From NCBI RefSeq assembly GCF_000155735.2, contig NC_020908.1, positions 3,601,001 through 3,665,000 on the forward strand: DNA of 64,000 bases, written 5' to 3'. Position numbers and translations under genes: made by a program. The stretch's first letter is position 1. Every line of letters starts with the position of its first letter. The notes below the pieces were generated by a model that saw only the letters and a list, made by a program, of their open reading frames with translations, ran no database searches and was not told the origin of the DNA. The DNA comes from Octadecabacter arcticus 238. Lineage in GTDB: Bacteria; Pseudomonadota; Alphaproteobacteria; Rhodobacterales; Rhodobacteraceae. Shown here in pieces: positions 47,946 to 57,334 of the stretch.

Positions 47946-48391
47946 GGAGGAACCGCATTGATTGCATCTGAAACAAAGTCGTTCTTGAAAACCAATTTTA
48001 ATTTGCGGCTCTAACGAACAGCATTTGAACCTTGGCAAGGACACCGCGAACGTAATAGGTGCAGTGGTCATAGGGAGAAATGGATTCGTCAATCTCGGGT
48101 GATAATCGATTGAAACTCCCCGAACAGACAACCGTCCTGGAACACATTCCAGCTAACACAAGCCGTCGCGATATAGACCGCCGAAGAGGTCGGCGTGGAT
48201 AAGCGGCCTTTGGTTGGTTCAGGCCAATGGTCCAATCTACGGCGCGCATCAAACACGACCCAAGTCAGTTTGGCTAAAGCGTTCCTTCATTGGGAATGCC
48301 GGTCTCTTTGGAGCGAAAACACGTTGGCTGTAGACTTTCCCTTGTTTTGCTAGGACTCATGAATTTCCGAAAACTTGAAAGAATCATTGCG
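47946..48391. other. Intergenic region between tex and cyanophycinase
   Basis: Four bases after the tex stop a strong Shine-Dalgarno-like GGAGG precedes a TTG-started frame of 18 codons (reads as IASETKSFLKTNFNLRL after the start), ending at 48014; it could be a truncated gene end or a leader. The rest contains short frames on both strands without resemblance and should include the promoter of the cyanophycin operon. Confidence 0.4.
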
Positions 48392-49231
48392 ATGTCCCCT
48401 GCCCAAACACCCAAAAACAGAAAACGTGGTTGGATTATTCCAATCGGTGGCGGGGATAGAAAAGTTCATACGTCAACAATCCTTCAGCGCTTGGTTGAGC
48501 TGAGCGGTGGTTCAGATGCCCGCATGGTTATTATCCCGACCGCGTCCCAATTGGATACAGCAGGGCAACGCACGCGCGATGTGTTTCGAGAACTGGGTCT
48601 GAGCGGCATTGAGATCGTCGACCTTGAAACCCGCGCCGATTGTGAAAGACCTGAGATCCTTGAGACATTGAGGACTGCGACAGGCGTGTTCTTTACGGGC
48701 GGCAACCAGCTTCGGCTCGCGACGACCATTGGCGGTACATCTGCTGCAAAAGTGCTGCGTTCTGGCAATGCAAGTGGGGTTCACATCGCTGGAACGTCCG
48801 CAGGGGCGGCGTTTGTCTGCGAACATATGATTGCAATTGGCAAGTCTGGTGGAACCCCAAAACGCGGTATGGCGTCATTGTCGCCGGGCCTTGGACTGAC
48901 CAATCGCGTGATTGTCGATCAGCATTTTCGGGAACGCGACCGTTTGGGAAGGTTACTGACAGCATTGGCATATAATCCGTTTGCAACCGGCGTCGGTGTC
49001 GATGAAGATACAGCTGCGTTCATCGGGCCCGATGACGTGATCGAAGTGTTCGGAAGCGGTGGTTTAACGATCGTTGATCCGTCAGAACTCGAATTTTCCT
49101 CGATGGCGGACACGAACATGGGGGCAGCTGTTGGGCTTGTTGGCGTAAAGCTGCACATCCTCTTGGCTGGCGACAAGTACGACCTGAATTCACGACAGGC
49201 TTATCCAATCGGCGACGCTAACCATCCGTAA
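48392..49231 (+). CDS. cphB: Cyanophycinase (intracellular, S51 family)
   Basis: About 279 residues from ATG 48392 (MSPAQTPKNRKRGW); the frame is open to 48290, but the family start is near here. Cyanophycinase cuts cyanophycin to beta-Asp-Arg dipeptides. The S51 features are present: GWIIPIGGG at the start, FFTGGNQLRL, the nucleophile in HIAGTSAGAAFVCE (Ser136), and QHFRERDRLGRLLTALAYNP followed by GVGVDEDTAAF. There is no signal peptide, so it is the cytoplasmic type that mobilises stored polymer. It lies 27 bases before cphA on the same strand and is probably cotranscribed. Confidence 0.93.
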   Translation: MSPAQTPKNRKRGWIIPIGGGDRKVHTSTILQRLVELSGGSDARMVIIPTASQLDTAGQRTRDVFRELGLSGIEIVDLETRADCERPEILETLRTATGVFFTGGNQLRLATTIGGTSAAKVLRSGNASGVHIAGTSAGAAFVCEHMIAIGKSGGTPKRGMASLSPGLGLTNRVIVDQHFRERDRLGRLLTALAYNPFATGVGVDEDTAAFIGPDDVIEVFGSGGLTIVDPSELEFSSMADTNMGAAVGLVGVKLHILLAGDKYDLNSRQAYPIGDANHP

Positions 49232-49258
49232 ACCCACCAAACAGCAAGGGGAACCTTT

Positions 49259-52132
49259 ATGAAGATACTTGAGACGTCCGTTTTTCGAGGTCCTAATATC
49301 TATGCAAAGTTCCCCGTCATTCGTCATGTTGTCGATATTGGCATTCTTGAAGATTGGCCGTCTGCCAAGATTGGTGAAGAATTCATCGACAAGTTGCTAG
49401 AGGTCTTGCCGGGATTGCGCGATCATGGGTGTTCGTATCGCGAACCCGGTGGTTTCGTGCGTCGCTTGCGCGAGGACGAGGGCACATGGATGGCCCACAT
49501 ATGGGAACATATGTCGATAGAACTGCAGAACGTCGCTGGACTAGAGGTCACGTTCGGGCGGACCCGCGGTGCCGGTGAAACCGGTGTCTACAACATGGTC
49601 TTCCAATATGAGGAAGAAGAAGTTGGGCTACGAGCCAGCCAGCTCGCTCTCGATTTCATTCACAACTTGTTGCCGCACAAACTGGTCGAAAATGGCGAAC
49701 ATGTTGCGGATTTTGATTTTACCTACGAAATTGAGAATTTCATCAGGGCGGCGCAGCGCAAGGCATTGGGACCATCGACCGCGTCTTTGGTGGCAGCCGC
49801 AGTCGGACGCGACATTCCGTGGATGCGTTTGAACGAATACAGCCTGATCCAGCTTGGCTACGGCAAATACCAAAAGCGCATTCAGGCGACGATCACGTCC
49901 GAAACTGATTACATCGCAACCGATTTGGCATCCGACAAAAAGGCGACCAACCGCATTTTAGGCGACTTGGGCCTGCCTGTGCCGCGCCAGATCGCAGTCA
50001 CCAGTCCCGAAGATGCTATCAGGGCGGCCAATCGCATCGGGTATCCGGTGGTGGTTAAACCGCTAGACGGTAATCATGGAAACGGAATTTCTATCAACCT
50101 CAAAGAAGATCACGCCGTGTCTGAGGCGTTCGGTTTCGCGTTGGAATACAACAAACGCGGCGCCACGGTTATCGTCGAAACGTTTATTCAAGGGCTCGAT
50201 CACCGGATGTTGGTGATTAATGGCAAGCTCGAAGCCGTCTCAAAACGCGTGCCCGGCCATATTGTCGGAAACGGCAAAAACACTGCAGCGGAACTGATTG
50301 AGATCGTGAATTCCGATCCACGGCGCGGTGTCGGCCACGAAAAAGTCCTAACACGTCTTGAGTTGGACAAAACGGCGACGATACATCTTGCAGAAGTAGG
50401 ATATGACGAAAACTCGGTTCCCAAGGACGGCGAAGTCGTATTCTTGCGATCAACGGCGAACCTATCCACTGGTGGCACCGCGGTCGACGTGACCGATATC
50501 GTCCACCCCGACAACCGTAATATGGCGGAACGCGCGATCAAGGCGATTGGGCTTGATATAGGTGGCGTCGACTTCCTGTCAGCTGACATTTCACAATCCT
50601 ACAAAGACAACGGCGCGGGCATCTGTGAAGTCAACGCAGCACCTGGATTTCGGATGCACGTTGCGCCAAGCGAAGGCAAATCTCGCGATGTTGCAGGCGC
50701 TGTGATGGAAATGTTGTTTCCGGCAGGCACACCAAGTCGTGTACCGATTGCGTCAATTACCGGCACCAACGGCAAAACCACCGTGTCGCGTATGGTCGCG
50801 CATATTCATAAACTAAGCGGCAATATGGTTGGTCTAGCGACCACCGACGGCGTTTATATTGACGGAAATTTGACGGTGAAGGGCGACCTCACTGGACCGC
50901 GCGCAGCGCAAATGATCCTGCGGGATCCCACAGTTGATGCGGCGATCCTTGAAACCGCGCGCGGCGGGTTGTTGCGCAGCGGTCTGGGCTATGAGCGATG
51001 CGATGTTGGGGCAGTTCTAAACATCCAAGCCGATCACCTTGGCCTGAAAGGCGTTGAAACTATCGAAGATTTGGCGCGGGTCAAACGGATCGTCATCGAA
51101 GTGGCGACAGATACCGCCGTCCTGAATGCAGATGATGAACTGTGCCTGAAAATGGCGGAACACACCAAGGCAGACCACATCTGCTACGTGACGATGAACG
51201 CCCATCACCCGTTGGTGCGCGAACATGTTCGCATTGGCGGGCGTGCGGTCGTGCTTGAACAGGGCATGAACGGCCACATGATCACCATCTATGAACATTC
51301 ATCGAATATTCAGCTGATGTGGACCCACCTGATCCCAGCAACAATTGACGGCAAGGCGATGCACAATGTGCAAAACGCGATGTTTGCGGCGGCGATTTGT
51401 TATTCGATGGGTAAGTCACTTGAAGATATCCGGCAGGGATTACGCACCTTTGCGACGTCATACTTTCAGGCTCCGGGGCGTCTGAATATCTTTGAAGAAC
51501 ACCCTTTTAAGGTCATTTTGGATTACGGTCATAATCCAGCGGCCATCGAAGCCATGACCAAGCTGTGCACACAGTTAGAACCAAAAGGGCGCAAGATCAT
51601 CAGCTTTTCGATGCCCGGTGATCGACGCAACGAAGACTATGCTGCTGCTGCCGCAATCGTTGCCGGTAAATTCGACCACTATATTTGTCGTGTTGACGAT
51701 GGGCTACGTGGACGAGGACCGTCAGAAGTGCCTGATTTGCTGCGCGAAGCGTTGATCGAAAATGGTGTCCCAGATGACCTGATTCAGGTCATCCCCGACG
51801 AAGTCGAGGCCGTTGATGCGGCGCTGAAAATGGGGCAAACCGACGACCTTGTGCTGCTGTTCGGCGACAACATTGCGCGGACTTGGAAGCAGGTGATCTA
51901 TTTTAACCGCCCGCAAGGAGAAACTGAGGCCGACGATAAGACAGGGTCAATGGCGCCAGTTGCGGAACCGTCAACAACGATCAACGACGCCGCGTCAGAC
52001 CCACTTGCTGGGGCGACCCCAGTGGACGACGCCCCTGACTTTCCAGAAAGCGTGTTGGTCGGCGGGATGCGTATGATCCGTGACGCGCGCGGCGTTCGGC
52101 TGGAAAACTTCGAGGATGAAGACAGTGACTGA
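49259..52132 (+). CDS. cphA: Cyanophycin synthetase
   Basis: A 957-residue three-domain enzyme that polymerises aspartate and arginine into cyanophycin using ATP. The N-terminal domain (1 to about 160) opens with ILETSVFRGPNIYAKFPVIR; the ATP-grasp domain lies at about 200-480 (YPVVVKPLDGNHGNGISINL, CEVNAAPGFRMH), and the Mur-ligase domain follows with the P-loop SITGTNGKTTVSRM near 497-510, ETARGGLLRSGLGYERCDVG and DYGHNPAAIEAM. Compared with typical CphA (about 870-900 residues) it has a C-terminal acidic, low-complexity extension of roughly 60-70 residues after the Mur domain. A GGGGA site precedes the ATG. The 3' end overlaps the next gene. Confidence 0.96.
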   Translation: MKILETSVFRGPNIYAKFPVIRHVVDIGILEDWPSAKIGEEFIDKLLEVLPGLRDHGCSYREPGGFVRRLREDEGTWMAHIWEHMSIELQNVAGLEVTFGRTRGAGETGVYNMVFQYEEEEVGLRASQLALDFIHNLLPHKLVENGEHVADFDFTYEIENFIRAAQRKALGPSTASLVAAAVGRDIPWMRLNEYSLIQLGYGKYQKRIQATITSETDYIATDLASDKKATNRILGDLGLPVPRQIAVTSPEDAIRAANRIGYPVVVKPLDGNHGNGISINLKEDHAVSEAFGFALEYNKRGATVIVETFIQGLDHRMLVINGKLEAVSKRVPGHIVGNGKNTAAELIEIVNSDPRRGVGHEKVLTRLELDKTATIHLAEVGYDENSVPKDGEVVFLRSTANLSTGGTAVDVTDIVHPDNRNMAERAIKAIGLDIGGVDFLSADISQSYKDNGAGICEVNAAPGFRMHVAPSEGKSRDVAGAVMEMLFPAGTPSRVPIASITGTNGKTTVSRMVAHIHKLSGNMVGLATTDGVYIDGNLTVKGDLTGPRAAQMILRDPTVDAAILETARGGLLRSGLGYERCDVGAVLNIQADHLGLKGVETIEDLARVKRIVIEVATDTAVLNADDELCLKMAEHTKADHICYVTMNAHHPLVREHVRIGGRAVVLEQGMNGHMITIYEHSSNIQLMWTHLIPATIDGKAMHNVQNAMFAAAICYSMGKSLEDIRQGLRTFATSYFQAPGRLNIFEEHPFKVILDYGHNPAAIEAMTKLCTQLEPKGRKIISFSMPGDRRNEDYAAAAAIVAGKFDHYICRVDDGLRGRGPSEVPDLLREALIENGVPDDLIQVIPDEVEAVDAALKMGQTDDLVLLFGDNIARTWKQVIYFNRPQGETEADDKTGSMAPVAEPSTTINDAASDPLAGATPVDDAPDFPESVLVGGMRMIRDARGVRLENFEDEDSD

Positions 52133-53849
52133 GACTGACCTTATTAACCTTCGTCGCCTCACTGGTGCCAATTTCCTGATGACAGACGTTGGGGCCGCAG
52201 CTGAAGCAACCATACCCGATGAAAACAAGGCATTGGTGCTGTCGATCTGGCGAAATTCAGCCCGTGAATTGCTTGACGGCGTTGGTTGGACACAGAGCAA
52301 AATTGCTATGCGTGCGTTTGATGGTGGCGCGACACTGCAGGTGAGCGCGCCGACGGATGCCTTGCATGCGGCGACCGCGCTGGTCGATGCCTCTTGGTGC
52401 GTGACGCATGAAAAGCTGGGGGGAAGACCGGTTGATGTCGCGGCGATTACCAATGGTTTGCGTCAAAAAATCGCGGATGAAGTGTCGCCAAAAGAAGTGG
52501 CGTTGGCGGACCACGCATCGGCGCATGGCCTGACGTATCTTGGTCATGACGACAAAATTTCGCTCGGATTGGGCAAAGGGTCCAAGGTCTATGATATTGC
52601 CGATTTACCGGATCCGGATGCAGTGGATTGGGACAGTTTGCACGACGTCCCCGTTGGAATGGTGACAGGTACGAACGGCAAATCCACCACTGTTCGCCTG
52701 ACGGCGGCGATCGGTGCGGCGGCGGGTAAATGCGTTGGGATGTCTACCAGTGATTGGGTCCGTGTTGGCGGCGAAATATTGGACGAGGGCGATTATTCAG
52801 GCCCCGCAGGTGCGCGCCTTGCGCTGCGAGACCCGCGTGTTGACCTGGCAATCATTGAAACCGCGCGTGGCGGTTTGATGCGACGCGGCTTGCCCGTTCC
52901 GACGGCAGACGCCTGTTTGCTGACCAACGTAGCGGCCGATCATTTGGGAACCTATGGCATCATGGATGTCACAGCTTTGGCGGACGCAAAGTTTCAATTG
53001 TCCGATGCAATCCGCCCCGGTGGGCTATTGATTTTGAACGCCGATGACCCTGAGCTGGTCAAGAGAGCAGCGCAGTTTTCGGGCGACATCACCTGGTTCG
53101 GGCTTGAATTTGATCGCGCTATTTTGGACATCTGGATCATGGGCGGCGGTCGTGTGGCATTCGTTGAAGATGGGCAGATGGTTCTCGCGCGCAACGGCAT
53201 TGTCGAACCTGTTTTGGCTGTGGCGGATTTTGTGCCGGCCTTGGGCGGTGCTGCAAAATTCAATGTTTACAATGCATTGGGTGCAATTTGTCTTGCCGAT
53301 GCATTGGAATTGCCGATTAATGCAATGGCGAAGGGTCTGGCAGGCTTTACCGACACACCGGACGAAAATCCGGGGCGCGGTAATTATGTGAAGGTTGGCG
53401 GCCTTAACCTTTTGATTGATTTCGCCCACAATCCGCACGGGGTTCACGCCTTGTCATCTGCCATTAAATCAATTCCCGCAAAGCGGCGTTTGGTGATTGC
53501 CGGACAAGCGGGGGATCGCAGCGACAAAGACACCTGCGACATGATCCAAGCGATATGGACCTTTGAACCGGATATGGTGGTCGTGGCGGAACTTCCAGAT
53601 TTGCTGCGGGGTCGTCAGCTCGGTGAAATGACCACAGTGATGGTAGACGAGCTCAAGCGACTGGGGTCTGGCCACGACAACATCATCACCACCGACACCG
53701 AATATTCGGCAGTCGTCAGGGCGATGGAATGGGCACGCCCAGGCGATTTTCTTGCGCTGTTGGTGCATGATGACCGCATTGAAACGATGCAGCTGCTCGA
53801 CAAATTATCCAAAGCGGGCTGGCAAGCCGGCGATCCTTTACCGGCCTAG
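52116..53849 (+). CDS. CphA-like Mur-ligase protein lacking the ATP-grasp domain
   Basis: About 577 residues. The C-terminal two thirds form a complete Mur-ligase module like that of CphA: P-loop VTGTNGKSTTVRL (near 185), ETARGGLMRRGLPV, LLTNVAADHLGTYGI, IDFAHNPHGVHAL and GQAGDRSDKDTCDM. The first 180 residues have no ATP-grasp domain and resemble at most part of the CphA N-terminal domain. In CphA the Mur module adds arginine and the ATP-grasp module adds aspartate, so this protein might use an already activated or existing acceptor. ATG 52116 overlaps cphA by 17 bases; GTG 52125 with GAGGA nine bases upstream is an equally good start. Its role in the operon is unknown. Confidence 0.88.
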   Translation: MKTVTETDLINLRRLTGANFLMTDVGAAAEATIPDENKALVLSIWRNSARELLDGVGWTQSKIAMRAFDGGATLQVSAPTDALHAATALVDASWCVTHEKLGGRPVDVAAITNGLRQKIADEVSPKEVALADHASAHGLTYLGHDDKISLGLGKGSKVYDIADLPDPDAVDWDSLHDVPVGMVTGTNGKSTTVRLTAAIGAAAGKCVGMSTSDWVRVGGEILDEGDYSGPAGARLALRDPRVDLAIIETARGGLMRRGLPVPTADACLLTNVAADHLGTYGIMDVTALADAKFQLSDAIRPGGLLILNADDPELVKRAAQFSGDITWFGLEFDRAILDIWIMGGGRVAFVEDGQMVLARNGIVEPVLAVADFVPALGGAAKFNVYNALGAICLADALELPINAMAKGLAGFTDTPDENPGRGNYVKVGGLNLLIDFAHNPHGVHALSSAIKSIPAKRRLVIAGQAGDRSDKDTCDMIQAIWTFEPDMVVVAELPDLLRGRQLGEMTTVMVDELKRLGSGHDNIITTDTEYSAVVRAMEWARPGDFLALLVHDDRIETMQLLDKLSKAGWQAGDPLPA

Positions 53850-53856
53850 CGCGGAT

Positions 53857-54729
53857 CTAGGGTTCAGGTTCAAACACCTGCACGACAGGGTTCATGGAGT
53901 TGGAAACAGCGGCGCGTTTCATGCCGTCGCTGTTATAGGGCATCGCGATATGTCCGGCAGCATCAATCGCAATCAGCCCACCATCGCCGCCAAATCGCGC
54001 AACGTCGTCCAGCACAGCGTGACACGCTTGCATCAACTTGACCTTGCCGTAGCGCATACGCGCGGACACGTCGTAAGCAGCGTTTGCGCGCATGAACGCT
54101 TCGCCCAGACCCGTGCACGACACCGCGACCGTGTCATCAGCCCATGTACCTGATCCGATAATCGGCGTATCGCCGACACGACCAACGCGCTTACCAAAGG
54201 TGCCCCCCGTAGACGTGCCAGCCGCCAATTCACCATGAATATCAAGTGCAACAGCCCCAACGGTGCCGTGATTGGCCTCCTCGTTGGACCCATGCGACAC
54301 ATGTTCTGAATAGTAGGTATCAGCGTCGTCAACTTCCGCCAGCCCAGCAGCCCGAGCCGCCATCTGCGCACCAGCGCCCGCCAACATAACGTGGCGCCCG
54401 TCATCCAGCACGACCTTGGCCGCGCGAATGGGGCTTATGATGCCCTCAATTGCGGCGACGGCACCTGCGCGCCGTTCCGGTCCATGCATGATCGACGCAT
54501 CCAATTCAAATCCGCCCAGCGAATTCGGTGCTGATCCTTTGCCTGCGACATACAACCCTGACGCCTCCATCTCCTCAATAGCCCAAGCAACAACGTCCAA
54601 GGCCGACTGCCCGTCCACAAGCATCCCCTGCCCTGCGGTGATCAGCTGTCGCATATGTTCTTTTTGAACTGTGTAATCCACGCCCAATCTCGCGCCAGCG
54701 CCACCGTGAAGTACCAATGCGTATGTCAT
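53857..54729 (-). CDS. iaaA: Isoaspartyl peptidase / L-asparaginase (Ntn-hydrolase, plant type)
   Basis: About 290 residues beginning with YALVLHGGAGARLG. The autoprocessing site and nucleophile are in ANHGTVGAVALD (Thr156), and GGTFGKRVGRVGDTPIIGSG binds substrate. Such enzymes cleave themselves before the threonine and hydrolyse isoaspartyl dipeptides; in cyanophycin users they split beta-Asp-Arg into Asp and Arg. ATG 54729 gives the family start; the open frame upstream to 54810 is non-homologous. It is convergent with the CphA-like gene, seven bases apart, so it has its own promoter but plausibly completes the cyanophycin pathway. Confidence 0.92.
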   Translation of the reverse strand: MTYALVLHGGAGARLGVDYTVQKEHMRQLITAGQGMLVDGQSALDVVAWAIEEMEASGLYVAGKGSAPNSLGGFELDASIMHGPERRAGAVAAIEGIISPIRAAKVVLDDGRHVMLAGAGAQMAARAAGLAEVDDADTYYSEHVSHGSNEEANHGTVGAVALDIHGELAAGTSTGGTFGKRVGRVGDTPIIGSGTWADDTVAVSCTGLGEAFMRANAAYDVSARMRYGKVKLMQACHAVLDDVARFGGDGGLIAIDAAGHIAMPYNSDGMKRAAVSNSMNPVVQVFEPEP

Positions 54730-55065
54730 GTTCGATCCATTCTTATTTAGGCAGGGTGACAACAGCGGCTCGCCATAAGTTCGATTTGGCTGGTCCCTGT
54801 GCAAGCACATACAAAACGCAGCCGGATCTTTGAAGTCATCAACTGTGCCTTGTAACGCCTAAAACTTGCCGCAATGGTCATTCGGCAGGAACAACGTGGC
54901 GTCCCATTCCACTACATTTGATGTCTGCCTTTTCAGGAAACGTCCCCCCAGAGAAAAGGCGTGAAAATTTGTCCTCACTCGACATCACCGTTATTTCTTG
55001 ATCAAGTCGGCGTAAGGTTCGCACCACCTGTTTGATGCGATCAACGCCAGCGCAACCGGAGGCAT
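54730..55065. other. Divergent intergenic region upstream of iaaA and the FAD oxidoreductase
   Basis: About 335 bases that separate iaaA (leftward) from the DadA-like gene (rightward). No gene or clear operator is seen; a GGAGG Shine-Dalgarno site lies just before the rightward ATG. Confidence 0.5.
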
Positions 55066-56310
55066 ATGACCGACAAACCCATCATCGTGATCGGCGCAGG
55101 GATCTGTGGCGTATCCACCGCAATTTGGCTGCAACGATCCGGTCATTCGGTACTTCTTATGGACAAGGGGCTGCCGGGTATGGGGGCGTCTTACGGAAAC
55201 GCAGGCCTGTTGGCGCAATGGGCAATTGCACCAGTGACGTCGCCATCGTTGTGGCGGGAGGCTCCGAAGTACTTGCTGGATCCAAACAGCCCCCTTTTCA
55301 TGAAATGGTCCTATTTTCCAAGACTTCTGCCATGGCTTGGCAAGTTTTTGTCGCATGCAACCGATGCCGCGACCCGACGCATCGTCGCAAGCCAGATACC
55401 CCTCATTTGCGATGCGGTGGATCAGCACAAATCACTCGTGCGCGGTACTGATCTGGAAGGCTGGGTGTCTGACAGCAAGTTTAGCTATGCGTATAAATCC
55501 AAAGCGCATTTTGATGCTGATGCCTACACGTGGGGCCTGAAAAAATCCGCTGGTTTTGAACCCACGCTTGTGACAGGCGGTGCCGTGCAGGAATGTGAAC
55601 CAATCTTGGGGCCCGCTGTTCAGTGTTTGGCAGTTCTAGAAGGCCAAGGCCATATCGTGAACCCGGGTCAATACATCACCGAGTTGACCAAATATTTCAC
55701 TAAGAAGGGTGGCAAATTCATTCAGGCAGAGGTCCGCGATCTGCACAAAATAGATGGACGCATTTCCCATATTGAGACTGACAAAGGGTCATTCGAGTGT
55801 AGCCGGGCCGTGATAACGGCTGGCATCTGGTCAAAGGACTTGATGAAAAAGATTGGCTTAAAAGTACCGCTGGAAGCTGAGCGCGGCTATCATGTTATAT
55901 TTGAGAACCCGTCAGAAATACCACGCAATCCGATGATGATTGCCGCTGGCAAATTTGCGGTAAATCCAATGGATATCGGCTTGCGATGCGCCGGCACTGT
56001 TGAACTTGGGGACCATCACGCAGGCCCAAGTGCCGCACCAATCAAGCTGCTCATGCGGCATGCGAAAGAGGTTTTTCCCAACCTCACCTATTCGGGAACT
56101 CAAGAATGGATGGGATTTCGCCCATCCACACCGGACAGCCTCCCGTTGATCGGCGAGCTAGGGAATTCAGGAATTTACACTGGATTTGGCCATCAACACA
56201 TCGGTTTAACGGCTGGGCCTAAAACCGGTCGCCTCATCGCACAGATGATCGACGGCAATACGCCAAACATCGATATGTCACCGTACGCACCGGAAAGGTA
56301 CGTTGTGTAA
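55066..56310 (+). CDS. FAD-dependent amino-acid oxidoreductase (DadA-like)
   Basis: A 414-residue DAO-family protein. The dinucleotide-binding motif VIGAGICGVSTAIWL lies at the N-terminus (Gly10, 12, 15), followed by the FAD-contacting GMGASYGNAGLL typical of D-amino-acid dehydrogenases, and the C-terminal WMGFRPSTPDSLPLIGEL and GFGHQHIGLTAGPKTGRLIA blocks. It probably oxidises an amino or imino acid, passing electrons to the respiratory chain. GGAGG precedes the ATG. It is convergent with the RpiR regulator. Substrate cannot be read; it could act in the catabolic island to the right or, by neighbourhood with iaaA, on an amino acid. Confidence 0.88.
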   Translation: MTDKPIIVIGAGICGVSTAIWLQRSGHSVLLMDKGLPGMGASYGNAGLLAQWAIAPVTSPSLWREAPKYLLDPNSPLFMKWSYFPRLLPWLGKFLSHATDAATRRIVASQIPLICDAVDQHKSLVRGTDLEGWVSDSKFSYAYKSKAHFDADAYTWGLKKSAGFEPTLVTGGAVQECEPILGPAVQCLAVLEGQGHIVNPGQYITELTKYFTKKGGKFIQAEVRDLHKIDGRISHIETDKGSFECSRAVITAGIWSKDLMKKIGLKVPLEAERGYHVIFENPSEIPRNPMMIAAGKFAVNPMDIGLRCAGTVELGDHHAGPSAAPIKLLMRHAKEVFPNLTYSGTQEWMGFRPSTPDSLPLIGELGNSGIYTGFGHQHIGLTAGPKTGRLIAQMIDGNTPNIDMSPYAPERYVV

Positions 56311-56400
56311 TCCACATTCAGACTGCGAATGGGTTCGGGCTCGTTTCGTCGTGTGCGCCACAATGGGTGGGCCATACAGATGTCTGCATTGGCGCGCCTG

Positions 56401-57273
56401 CTATGTAAATTTCCGGAATAACTTTGTTTGATCAAACATGACTTCCAATGTCTCCATCCGTTCTTTGGTCTCGCCCCAGTTCAGATTTTGAACGGACGAA
56501 ATCATCGTTTCAATCAAAAGCATGGTGGTCGCCGCGGAATCCCATGCCGATGGAACAACGATCCGGCAACTCAAACTGATGTCAGCCAGATGATGCACAG
56601 GTGAACGCCACTGATCAGTGAACAAGATGATCTGGGCACCAAGGGCGTGGGCCATTTCAGCCAGTTTTAGGGTGTTGTTTTCGTAGCGGCGCACATCGAA
56701 GATGACAAAGACGTCGCCCTTTTTGGCATTCAACAGATAGTGCGGCCACGTGTTTGATGTGGACTGAACATGCGTCAGATTGGGTCGAATGACCTGCATG
56801 TGCAGGTAGAAATATTCCGCCAAAGTATGGGTGATCCGCCCGCCGATAATGAATAGATGGCGTGATTGATCCGCGACCAGCCCACAGGCTGCATCGAACT
56901 CGACAGGGTTAATCTGGCTTAGGGTTAAGCGGATATTGTCCATAACCGCATCCGTAAACCTGTTTAAAAGATGTTCGGATGGGGCGGCCTCCGCCCACAT
57001 GTCATGCTTGGCAATCGGGTTTTTCACCTTGGCGCGCAGTTCCTCGCGCAGTTCCGCTTGAAAGTCCGGATAGCCTTTATAACCTAGCTTTTGCACCATC
57101 CGTGCGACGGTCGGGACCGATACGTTTGCATCCTTGGCAAGGGCCGTTAACGGACCGAGACCGGATGCAGGGTAATTTTCAAGGATCGACAGGGCCAGTT
57201 GGCGTTCAGCGCGCGTTAGATCATCCAGCTTTTGCTGGATGCGGTCTGATATTGTCTGCGTCGCCTCGGCCAT
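56401..57273 (-). CDS. MurR/RpiR-family transcriptional regulator
   Basis: About 290 residues: an N-terminal RpiR helix-turn-helix (ALAKDANVSVPTVARMVQKL, about residues 40-60) and a C-terminal SIS domain (LFIIGGRITHTLAEYFYLHM, about 140-160) that binds the effector, normally a phosphosugar but in many proteobacterial members unknown. ATG 57273 has a perfect GGAGG five bases upstream; ATG 57285 is also in frame with AAGGA. It is divergent from the amidohydrolase-TRAP unit, with a clear palindrome between, so it most likely controls that unit and itself. Confidence 0.92.
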   Translation of the reverse strand: MAEATQTISDRIQQKLDDLTRAERQLALSILENYPASGLGPLTALAKDANVSVPTVARMVQKLGYKGYPDFQAELREELRAKVKNPIAKHDMWAEAAPSEHLLNRFTDAVMDNIRLTLSQINPVEFDAACGLVADQSRHLFIIGGRITHTLAEYFYLHMQVIRPNLTHVQSTSNTWPHYLLNAKKGDVFVIFDVRRYENNTLKLAEMAHALGAQIILFTDQWRSPVHHLADISLSCRIVVPSAWDSAATTMLLIETMISSVQNLNWGETKERMETLEVMFDQTKLFRKFT

Positions 57274-57316
57274 CAATGCCTCCATTTTGTTCCTTTTATA
57301 TCAAAGCGACCCTATC

Positions 57317-57334
57317 TGTGAAATTACTTTCACA
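57317..57334. promoter_or_regulatory. Probable RpiR operator palindrome
   Basis: TGTGAAA-TTAC-TTTCACA is a perfect 7+7 inverted repeat midway in the divergent gap, immediately upstream of a TTGACT (57341-57346) that may be the -35 box of the rightward promoter. GAAA...TTTC cores are common for RpiR-type regulators. Binding would repress or activate the catabolic unit. Confidence 0.75.

Noticed and set aside
47998..48252. 84-codon minus-strand frame between tex and cphB
   Set aside because: No ribosome site and no family resemblance; composition not convincing.
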